Source of the DNA: an uncultured Oscillibacter sp.
GTDB taxonomy: Bacteria > Bacillota > Clostridia > Oscillospirales > Oscillospiraceae
DNA length: 36,416 nt
Direction of reading: 5' to 3'
Assembly: GCA_910577405.1 (NCBI GenBank)
Contig: CAJTMG010000027.1
Coordinates: 1-36,416 of the forward strand
Both the position numbers and the translations under genes were made by a program. Positions 6,719 to 13,672 of this stretch are shown here, one piece after another. The notes beneath the pieces are model-generated. The model searched no databases, was not told the origin of the DNA, and was given only the letters and a program-made list of their open reading frames with translations. Positions within the stretch are counted from its first letter, which is position 1. Each line of letters starts with the position of its first letter.

Positions 6719-8413
6719 TCAGGCCAGCCAGATTTCATCCGCGACCAGACTGGCGGTGCAGGGGAAAAGCTTGCGGTCAAATCGATGGGACACCTTGCCG
6801 ATGGTCAGAATGGTACCCGGATAGACGGTATCGCAGACCATCCGGAAGGACTCCAGCTCCTCGTCACTCTGCTCCGTCTGCTCCTTCCGAAGCTGCTCCA
6901 GTTTCTTGCGGCTTACCAACAACTGCATTTTCAGCTTGTTCATCTTATTTTTCTTCACTGGATTATCCGGCTGCCGTTCCGTCTGGGCCAGCTCCGTCTC
7001 AAGGTGATTGACTTCCTTTGTCAGCACGTCGAAATCGTAGCTCTCGCAGGGAAAACCGCCCAGAAACACGTCCGTCCGCCCCTCGTTCCGTGACCCGATG
7101 GTGCCCGCGCTGACCTCCCGCGCCGCCCGGATGGTCCCGCCGATAATCTTCATGTGACCTGTATGCACATCAACTTTTCCGTCACAGTACACGTCGCAGT
7201 TAATAATGCAGTCCGTCTGAAGGGTTTCCTTCACGTAGACGCAGCAATTCTCCAGAAACTTGGCGTACAGGCTCCGCTGGGCGCGTATCACGGCTTTGCT
7301 GTCCCCCTGAACGCCCCGGGCAAGAATCAAGTCTCCGCCGGCCTCCACGGTACAGGCTTCCACCACGCCGTCCACCGTAATACTGCCCACTGCCCGGACT
7401 GTAAATCCGCTGCAAATATCTCCATGAATAATCACATCACCCAGATAATTGATATTCCCCACAGAGAAATCCACATTGCCCTTGATTTCCATCAGCGGCT
7501 TGACCTGAAACGCCCTGCCGGTAAAATCAACATGACCCGCAATGGTGGCAATCAGCGCGGTGCCGTCCTCTGTCACCTCGGTATTCCTGCCCTTGGGGAT
7601 TGAAGCCGCCTTACCGTCCTTAGCAGGGATCTCCTGGCCCTGGACGCTCTTCCCAGGCACGCCCTTCTCCGGCAGCGCAATCCGGCAGATCACGCCGCCC
7701 TCTTCCACATTCTGCACATTGTTCAGGGTTGTGTAATCCACCCGGTTGTGCTCGTCCACCGCAAAGGACTTCTCCAGATGCCGCTGGAACAGCTCCGTTA
7801 CCTGCCCGTCCGCGCCGTTTACCGCAGGCGTGCCCCTTGCCGCGTGGTACAGCCGGAAATAGCGTTCCTGTTCCTTGGGCAGGTTTTCCATCAGGCGCCA
7901 TTTCAATCCGAAGGTCACCCCACGCTCCTTGAACGCCCGATCCAGCATAGCCCGGTTCAAATCCTGCCCGTTGCCCACTGGCGGCAGGATCAGCACCCAC
8001 GCGTCCAGACCGTCACCGGACACGTGTACTACCGGCATAGCGTCCAGATCCGGCAAGGCGGGGTCCTCTGTCAGATCCTCTATCTTCTGAGGCTGGATCT
8101 GCTTCAGACGCCGTTGGGATGCCGTTTCCAGGGTTTTACGCAGTTTTTGCAGTTCTTTCCGGGCCTCGTCCTCATTGGCGAAACTCCGCTCCTCCAACCG
8201 CAGAACAGGCTGTCCCGGCCGGAACCGGCGCTGTCCGCGAAGATTCCAAAGCTTGTATAGCGCGTGGTCCGCCGGAAGCTGAAGCTCGTTGCTGGGCTGT
8301 GGTTTGGCCGACACAGCTTTCTTCTCTGCCGGCGCCTCTTTCTCATCCGGAGCCTTGGCTTTTACTGGTGCCTTCTTTTCAAAAAGCCTGGACAAAAACG
8401 GAATTTTAAACAT
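6719..8413 (-). CDS. FapA family protein (DUF342, polymer-forming beta-helix)
   Basis: The 564-residue cytoplasmic protein has a charged Lys/Ala/Glu-rich N-terminus (1-45) and a FapA N-terminal region. A long right-handed beta-helix of repeated short V/I-G-D/N strands follows at about 270-420 (for example GNINYLGDVIIHGDI). A Lys/Glu-rich coiled coil lies near 450-500, then a short C-terminal domain. DUF342/FapA was named for a Vibrio flagellar-assembly protein; in Firmicutes its role is unclear, and no flagellar gene is nearby. ATG 8413 follows AGGAGG by 7 nt; an upstream GTG at 8419 abuts that site and is rejected. It lies 117 nt downstream of the histidine kinase in the same direction and may be co-transcribed. 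Confidence 0.87.
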   Translation of the reverse strand: MFKIPFLSRLFEKKAPVKAKAPDEKEAPAEKKAVSAKPQPSNELQLPADHALYKLWNLRGQRRFRPGQPVLRLEERSFANEDEARKELQKLRKTLETASQRRLKQIQPQKIEDLTEDPALPDLDAMPVVHVSGDGLDAWVLILPPVGNGQDLNRAMLDRAFKERGVTFGLKWRLMENLPKEQERYFRLYHAARGTPAVNGADGQVTELFQRHLEKSFAVDEHNRVDYTTLNNVQNVEEGGVICRIALPEKGVPGKSVQGQEIPAKDGKAASIPKGRNTEVTEDGTALIATIAGHVDFTGRAFQVKPLMEIKGNVDFSVGNINYLGDVIIHGDICSGFTVRAVGSITVDGVVEACTVEAGGDLILARGVQGDSKAVIRAQRSLYAKFLENCCVYVKETLQTDCIINCDVYCDGKVDVHTGHMKIIGGTIRAAREVSAGTIGSRNEGRTDVFLGGFPCESYDFDVLTKEVNHLETELAQTERQPDNPVKKNKMNKLKMQLLVSRKKLEQLRKEQTEQSDEELESFRMVCDTVYPGTILTIGKVSHRFDRKLFPCTASLVADEIWLA

Positions 8414-8530
8414 CTGCACACCTCCTCAGTCCGACGCCCCTCCATAGAAAAACGCCGGAAAATCCCTCTCTGCACACTCAGCAATGGCTTCCCCCTATAT
8501 CAAACATTCTCTCCCGCTCCCTCCTGATTA

Positions 8531-11500
8531 TCAGTGCTGCCCCAGAACCTTGTCCAGGGTTTCCAACAGATTCTCTATATTGATCGGCTTGGCAATATGT
8601 CCATTCATGCCGCATCGGATGGCCTCCTGACGGTCTTCCTCGAACGCGTTGGCCGTCATTGCCAGAATGGGGATATTTGCCAGCGCCGGATCTTCCAGAT
8701 TCCGAATCATCTTTGTAGCCGTGTACCCGTCCAGTACCGGCATCTGTACGTCCATCAAAATAAGCTGATAGTGTCCTTCCGGGGCCTTTTGCAGCATATC
8801 CAGCGCGATCTGCCCGTTTTCCGCAATTTCCGTTGTAAATCCGGCCTCCTCCAGCACCGCCACGGCGATTTCCTGATTCAGCTCGTTGTCCTCCGCCAGG
8901 AGTATCCGGCCCGAATGCACGTGCTGCGGGTCGTGGAAGTGCATAGGGTCCTCCTCGATCTCCTGCTCAGCACCGCCCGAAATCACGGATTGCAGACAGC
9001 GCCGCAGCTCCGAGAAAAACAGCGGCTTGCTGCAAAACGCGCTGACGCCTGCTTCCCGGGCCTCTTCCTCGATGTCCGACCAGTCGTAGGCTGTAATCAC
9101 AATGATGGGCGCCTGTCCCCCGGTTTCCTTTTGAATCCGCCGGGCCACCTCCACGCCGTTCATATCCGGAAGCAGCCAGTCAATAATATACACCCCATAG
9201 GTATCGCCCCGCATCACCGCCTGATGGGTCCGCAGAACGGCTTCCTTTCCCGAAAGCGTCCACTCCGCCCGCAGGCCAATCTGCTGGAGCATACAGGTCA
9301 CGCTGTCGCAGGTGTTGAAATCATCGTCCACCACCAGGGCCCGGCAGTTCTTCAATTCCGTCAGCCTTACGTCCTCCTGTTTGCCCGCCTGGAACCGGAA
9401 GGCGAGCTGCACAGAAAACTCCGTCCCCACGCCCTGCTCGCTACTTACTGAAATCGTCCCGTTCATCATGTCCACAATATTTTTCGTGATTGCCATCCCG
9501 AGACCGGTGCCTTGAATGCCGCTGATGGTGGAATTCCGCTCCCGCTCGAAGGGCTCGAAAATGTGGGATACAAACTCCTGGCTCATTCCGATTCCAGTAT
9601 CTTTGATTGTAAACTCATAGGCCGCGAATCCCACCGGCGCGCCGCACTTCTCGGTAATGCGCATCGTCACAAGCCCTCCGGCGGGCGTATACTTGATAGA
9701 ATTGCTCAAAAGATTGAGAAGGAGCTGATTCAGCCGGAGGTGGTCGCAGAATATTTGTTCGTGTACCACATCTACCGCGTCGATATACAATTCAAGCTGC
9801 TTGGCCCGCACGTCCGCCTGTATGATATTCCGCAGGCTGTGCAGAATCTCCGGCAGGCTGCATGGCTTCTCGTCCAGGTGCATCTTTCCGCTCTCGATAC
9901 GGCTCATATCCAGGATATCGTTAATCAAGCTCAGCAGATGATTCCCGGAGGTCATGATTTTTTTCAGGTATTCCTCCACCTGCTCCTTTCGCTCCAGATG
10001 GGTCAGGGCCAGAGCGGTAAAGCCCACGATTGCGTTCATAGGCGTCCGGATATCATGGGACATATTGGACAGGAACACGCTCTTGGCCTTATTTGCGCGG
10101 TTGGCCTGCATCAGAGCGTCCTCCAGCAGATTCGTCTTTTCCATTTCGTTCCGGGTTTCCTCGTCCACGCTTCGGGAACCCAGCACAATGGCGCGCTGTC
10201 GGCTCCAGTCCCCCGTCCGGACCGCCTTCAGTTGGAAATACCGCACGGACCCGTTGACCTGAACCCGATAATTGGCATAGTACGTCTTCCGGGTAGTCAT
10301 CTCCAGCCGCAGGGCCTCCCGGGTAGTCAGGCGGCGCAGCATGGCACGGTCGTCGGGATGGACATAGCGCTCGATATACCGCCCCAGGCTTTCCTCCAGC
10401 ACAATTTCGCCGTGGAAAATATCGTCCAGATTCCCGCTGCCCTCGTTGGTTACCTGCAAGGGCCGTCCAATGCCGCTGTCCAGGTCGAAGTAGCACACCA
10501 GGCTGTAATCAATGCTCAAAGCCTGCACCAGTTCCATCTGCCGCCGTTCGCTCTCGGTCCGTTCCTCCGTCTCCTTCTGCTTCTGCACCGTGATATCCAG
10601 CAGGAAGCGCTGATAGAACAGTTCACCGTTTTCCTGCACCAGCTTGATATTCCCCATCACATGAAGCAGCCGGCCGTCCTTATGCCGCACCCGGTACTCC
10701 ACGTTTACGCTGTCCCCCACCTTGTCAAGGGACTGAATATATGCCCGCAGACGCTCCTTGTCTTCCTTCAGAACCGACGCGGCCACCATCTGGAACCCGT
10801 CCTTCTGCATCTCTTCCTGAGACTCGTAGCCAAGAATTTCCAGCGCGGCCCGGTTTACGCTCAGAATATGCTTTCCGTCCAGAGAATGGCACATCACGCC
10901 GCAGTCCATAGTGGTAAAAATGGTCTCCAGCGTATGGGTTTTCTTGATAATCTCCTGTTCGTAAGCCCGCTCCTGGGTAATATCGATAGCCACGCCCACG
11001 GTACCCATCACGCTGCCGTCCAAATCGTACAGGGGAGACTTGTATGTAGTCAGCAGCCGTTCGCCCTCGCCGGTCTGGACCACTTCCTCTGAGACGCAGG
11101 TTTCCCGTTTCTGCATGACCTCCGCCTCGGACTCGATGCACGCCGGGTCATCGGCCTCCACATCCCAGATATACGCGTGACGCCGTCCCTGTACTTGCTC
11201 CCGGGTTTTGTTGACGGTCCTGCAAAAGCTGTCGTTCACTTTCTCGTGGACCCCGTCCTTATCCTTGTACCAGATCAGGTTCGGCACGCTGTCTATGGTA
11301 GCGTCCAGGAAATGCCGGGCCTGCCAGAGGTCCTTTTCCTGCCGGAGGCGCTCTTGCCAGCGTCGGAACCGGTATCGGACCTCCCGCGCATCCATGGACG
11401 CAGGCCAGATATCGCAGGCGGTCTCCAGCGCTTCATCAGGGAGTCCGGCAGGGTCTGCGATCAGGATCAGATGGGCGTCCAGGCGTTTGGATTCCAGCAG

Positions 11501-11701
11501 AACCGGCAATGTCTCCTGGAATTGAGGCAAGCTCTGGAGGTCCGCGATGACAACGTCCGCCTGTTCCAGCAGTTCGGCCTCCAGACGGCGGCTCTCTGTG
11601 AAGCTATGGGTAAATGATTCCAGCGGCGGAAGTTCCTGAATGACCTCAGAGGCCTCCCTCTGGACGCCGGGTAAGTAGAAACGCACATGGCAGTGATACA
11701 T
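8531..11701 (-). CDS. Soluble hybrid sensor histidine kinase with two PAS domains and two receiver domains
   Basis: The 1056-residue protein has no membrane segment, so it senses a cytoplasmic signal. Order: an N-terminal 1-125 region resembling a degenerate receiver (AELLEQADVVIADL), PAS domains at about 130-245 and 255-375, a third sensor-like segment at 385-510, and a HisKA domain with phospho-acceptor His549 (SHDIRTP). The ATPase domain has its N box at 661-671, DTGIGM at 701 and GTGLGM at 731. Receiver 1 is 787-905 with phospho-Asp 841; receiver 2 is 932-1050 with phospho-Asp 984 (MDVQMP). No HPt domain is present, so phosphotransfer would need a separate protein. ATG 11701 is preferred because AAGGTG lies 7 nt upstream; ATG 11761 would add 20 unlikely residues. 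No partner regulator is adjacent. Confidence 0.9.
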   Translation of the reverse strand: MYHCHVRFYLPGVQREASEVIQELPPLESFTHSFTESRRLEAELLEQADVVIADLQSLPQFQETLPVLLESKRLDAHLILIADPAGLPDEALETACDIWPASMDAREVRYRFRRWQERLRQEKDLWQARHFLDATIDSVPNLIWYKDKDGVHEKVNDSFCRTVNKTREQVQGRRHAYIWDVEADDPACIESEAEVMQKRETCVSEEVVQTGEGERLLTTYKSPLYDLDGSVMGTVGVAIDITQERAYEQEIIKKTHTLETIFTTMDCGVMCHSLDGKHILSVNRAALEILGYESQEEMQKDGFQMVAASVLKEDKERLRAYIQSLDKVGDSVNVEYRVRHKDGRLLHVMGNIKLVQENGELFYQRFLLDITVQKQKETEERTESERRQMELVQALSIDYSLVCYFDLDSGIGRPLQVTNEGSGNLDDIFHGEIVLEESLGRYIERYVHPDDRAMLRRLTTREALRLEMTTRKTYYANYRVQVNGSVRYFQLKAVRTGDWSRQRAIVLGSRSVDEETRNEMEKTNLLEDALMQANRANKAKSVFLSNMSHDIRTPMNAIVGFTALALTHLERKEQVEEYLKKIMTSGNHLLSLINDILDMSRIESGKMHLDEKPCSLPEILHSLRNIIQADVRAKQLELYIDAVDVVHEQIFCDHLRLNQLLLNLLSNSIKYTPAGGLVTMRITEKCGAPVGFAAYEFTIKDTGIGMSQEFVSHIFEPFERERNSTISGIQGTGLGMAITKNIVDMMNGTISVSSEQGVGTEFSVQLAFRFQAGKQEDVRLTELKNCRALVVDDDFNTCDSVTCMLQQIGLRAEWTLSGKEAVLRTHQAVMRGDTYGVYIIDWLLPDMNGVEVARRIQKETGGQAPIIVITAYDWSDIEEEAREAGVSAFCSKPLFFSELRRCLQSVISGGAEQEIEEDPMHFHDPQHVHSGRILLAEDNELNQEIAVAVLEEAGFTTEIAENGQIALDMLQKAPEGHYQLILMDVQMPVLDGYTATKMIRNLEDPALANIPILAMTANAFEEDRQEAIRCGMNGHIAKPINIENLLETLDKVLGQH

Positions 11702-11814
11702 ATCCTCCCACCTTTGTTCAGGTAAAATTTGAAAAGCGCTCCACCAGAACGAGACTGCCATGGGAATCGTCTTTATCCACCGAACTGGCGCAGGCGATCA
11801 ATTTCTTTATATTC

Positions 11815-11843
11815 ATTGTAACAATCACGGGGCCATATGTCAA
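11815..11843 (-). promoter_or_regulatory. Near-consensus promoter of the hybrid kinase gene
   Basis: On the minus strand TTGACA (11843-11838) and TACAAT (11820-11815) are 17 bp apart. Transcription would start near 11808, giving a leader of about 107 nt before ATG 11701. Confidence 0.85.
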
Positions 11844-12129
11844 TATTATGAAGGATTCTCTTTTTATTTGCGGCAATTTGTTTTGGCTTGACAGAGATTT
11901 TACTGACAGAAGCGGCCATATATGGAAGCGAAATCCAACAGAATGGCAATCGAAACAGGGAATCCAGCCCGGAGGAGAGGGAGAAAACAGATAGACATCG
12001 GCCAAAAAGGAAAGCGACGTCCGAAATCACGCCATGCAAACAGGAAAGCCATGGAAAATAAGCCCAAAAACGAAAAATAAAGCAAAAAAACAAGCAGTAC
12101 AAACAGGAAACCCATAACAGAGCCGGACG
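11844..12129. other. Gene-free stretch, A-rich on the plus strand
   Basis: Between the HIT terminator and the kinase promoter lies about 290 bp without a supported gene. The minus strand has a hydrophobic 71-codon open frame (11900-12115), but it lacks a ribosome-binding site and its hydrophobicity follows from T-rich sequence. I see no repeat or further signal here. Confidence 0.6.
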
Positions 12130-12171
12130 AAAAAGAAAGCGGCGCACCCTCGGAAAAAAGGGCGCGCCGCG
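12130..12171 (-). terminator. Terminator closing the alaS-to-HIT operon
   Basis: On the minus strand GCGGCGCGCCC pairs with GGGTGCGCCGC (12170-12160 with 12149-12139; one G-U pair). The T-rich tract TTTCTTTTT follows. It lies 9 nt after the HIT stop. Confidence 0.9.
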
Positions 12172-12179
12172 GTCTGGAA

Positions 12180-12518
12180 TTAGCCCGGAGGCCAGGTCAT
12201 ATCCCGTCCGGAGAGAACGTGGAAATGGAGATGGAAGACGCTCTGACCGGCCTGCTCTCCGATATTGGAAACGACGCGGTAGCTCTCCAGTCCCTGTTCC
12301 TTGGCCAGCTGTGCGATGACCTCGAAAATATGGGCCACCACGCCGCTGTTGGAACCGTCCACCTGGGACACGGAGGCGATATGGGCCTTGGGGATCACCA
12401 GAAAATGGACCGGGGCCTGGGGCGCGATGTCGCTGAAGGCATAGCAAAGCGCGTCCTCATAGACCTTGGCGCTGGGAATCTCGCCGGCAATAATCTTGCA
12501 GAATAAGCAGTCAGACAT
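12180..12518 (-). CDS. HIT family nucleotide-binding hydrolase (HinT-like)
   Basis: Histidine-triad proteins hydrolyse nucleoside phosphoramidates; HinT also removes AMP from aminoacyl-adenylates made by aminoacyl-tRNA synthetases. The 112-residue protein starts CLFCKIIAGEIPSAKVYED, the family N-terminus, has VHFLVIPKAH in the middle and the HIT motif HLHFHVL near 97-103. ATG 12518 lies 7 nt after AGGAGG. It is the last gene of the minus-strand run that starts at the alanine T-box, 32 nt after the CbrC-family gene and just before a strong terminator. Its possible co-expression with alaS fits the known link between HinT and aminoacyl-AMP. Confidence 0.94.
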   Translation of the reverse strand: MSDCLFCKIIAGEIPSAKVYEDALCYAFSDIAPQAPVHFLVIPKAHIASVSQVDGSNSGVVAHIFEVIAQLAKEQGLESYRVVSNIGEQAGQSVFHLHFHVLSGRDMTWPPG

Positions 12519-12550
12519 GAAAAAACCTCCTTTTTGTTGTCTTTTTGTTA

Positions 12551-13081
12551 TCAGTCGCAGTCGATGTGCAGCAGATGCTTTCCACAGTGGAGACAGCGGA
12601 ACAGATAGCCCTGCATACTCCCGCCGTTGGTCAGGGAGGTCAGGTTCTCGCGGCGCCAGGCATAGTCCAGATCAGGGTCCTCCAGCACTTCCTCCAAAAG
12701 CCCCATTTGTTTCAGCTCTTTGTATCCCACATAGCCAACGAACGCGCAGAAGTCACCGCAGTGGGCACGCCAATATTCCTGCTGCCAGCCGCAATAGCCC
12801 GGGGTACGACAGACGAGTTCCTCCAGCTTGTCCGGGTCGTCCACTTCATCCACGGATTCCGGGTCCTGAAACGTCCCATCGTACTTCTCCGCCGCCGTCC
12901 CGCTGGCAATGCAGTCCGGGCAGAGGCCGGTTACTTCTCCCTCACAGTAGAACGGCCCTTCGTAAACCACAAAGGTTGGCTTTCCGCAGCAGGGACAGAC
13001 AGACGGTTCCTGCTGACGGACAAAGACTTCCGTTCTGAAGGGGTCGGGATGGTACTTGAATACAGGAATTCCCTCAGACAA
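12551..13081 (-). CDS. CbrC family protein (UPF0167)
   Basis: The 176-residue Cys-rich protein matches the CbrC family. It starts with GIPVFKYHPDPFRTEVF and has paired-cysteine elements CPCCGKPT (about 29-36), LCPDCIASG, RTPGYCGWQQEYW, HCGDFCAF and a terminal FRCLHCGKH, consistent with zinc binding. E. coli CbrC is linked to colicin E2 tolerance, but no mechanism is established. The start is TTG 13081, with GGAGG 7 nt upstream. It overlaps the stop of the DUF4250 gene by 8 nt, which implies translational coupling. It lies between DUF4250 and HIT in the alaS run and adds to the immunity/tolerance-type genes in this window. Confidence 0.85.
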   Translation of the reverse strand: MSEGIPVFKYHPDPFRTEVFVRQQEPSVCPCCGKPTFVVYEGPFYCEGEVTGLCPDCIASGTAAEKYDGTFQDPESVDEVDDPDKLEELVCRTPGYCGWQQEYWRAHCGDFCAFVGYVGYKELKQMGLLEEVLEDPDLDYAWRRENLTSLTNGGSMQGYLFRCLHCGKHLLHIDCD

Positions 13082-13247
13082 ATTGATTCCTCCCCGCGTC
13101 GTATTCGTAATGCAGCGCAGCCAAGGTCTCCCGAATCTGCATTTCGTCCGCGTCCAGGGCCCCGCAGAGTTCGGAAAGGCTTTCGTATTCGTCCCGCAGC
13201 TTCGTGTTGACGTAGCTCAGCAGGATCACCGGGTCCTTAGGAAGCAC
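13074..13247 (-). CDS. DUF4250 small protein
   Basis: This 57-residue protein begins LPKDPVILLSYVNTKLRD after a GTG start and ends YEYDAGRNQFV. That is the full-length pattern of DUF4250, a small conserved family of Firmicutes with no assigned function. It is acidic and helical, with no membrane segment. GGGAGG lies 5 nt before GTG 13247. It starts 12 nt after the cupin stop and its last 8 nt overlap the start of the CbrC-family gene, so the three genes are probably translated in a coupled way. It was found by translating the gap between its two neighbours. Confidence 0.88.
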   Translation of the reverse strand: MLPKDPVILLSYVNTKLRDEYESLSELCGALDADEMQIRETLAALHYEYDAGRNQFV

Positions 13248-13259
13248 AGCGGCCTCCCC

Positions 13260-13598
13260 TCACTGCTCCGGAACGACGGCAAAGAATACCAGATCTTCGC
13301 TGCCCTCCGGATTGTCGTTCATCAGGCTGTGTTGGTGTCCCTTGGGGCAGTAAGTGCATACGCCGGGAGCCAGGTCCTCATACACGCCGTCGCAGAGCAT
13401 CTTACCCGTGCCGGAGAGGATGTAGACGGTCTCGCTGTTGGTCTCGTGGGTATGCAGTCCGATCGTTGCCCCGGGAATCAGACGGCCCAGCATAATCTTA
13501 TTTTTCCCATCGCTGTAGCTCTTCAGCGCCACCTCTTTCTCACCGCCCCGCATATGGGGAATCCGTTCCGCTTCCATGTTCACAAAATCCAGCCGCAT
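13260..13598 (-). CDS. Cupin domain protein
   Basis: The 112-residue protein is a single small beta-barrel cupin. Motif 1 is GLHTHETNSETVYILSGTG (about 47-65), with two His and a Glu as metal ligands. Motif 2 contains PKGHQHSLMN (about 84-93), giving a third His. The substrate is not predictable; related proteins are sugar or small-molecule sensors and isomerases. ATG 13598 lies 8 nt after AGGAGG. It follows alaS by 74 nt with no clear terminator or promoter between them and leads into DUF4250 and CbrC, so it probably belongs to the T-box transcript. Confidence 0.87.
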   Translation of the reverse strand: MRLDFVNMEAERIPHMRGGEKEVALKSYSDGKNKIMLGRLIPGATIGLHTHETNSETVYILSGTGKMLCDGVYEDLAPGVCTYCPKGHQHSLMNDNPEGSEDLVFFAVVPEQ

Positions 13599-13672
13599 CA
13601 GTAGTTCCTCCTTTTTATGTTCAGCGGACGCAGCAGGGGAGAGGAACCAATCCGCCCCCCTGTCTCCGTCTG

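Noticed and set aside
9512..11092. 526-codon plus-strand frame
   Set aside because: It is antisense to the hybrid kinase; its residue composition is a mirror of kinase codons.
11900..12115. Hydrophobic 71-codon minus-strand frame
   Set aside because: No ribosome-binding site, and hydrophobicity follows from T-rich sequence; it ends within the region upstream of the kinase promoter.
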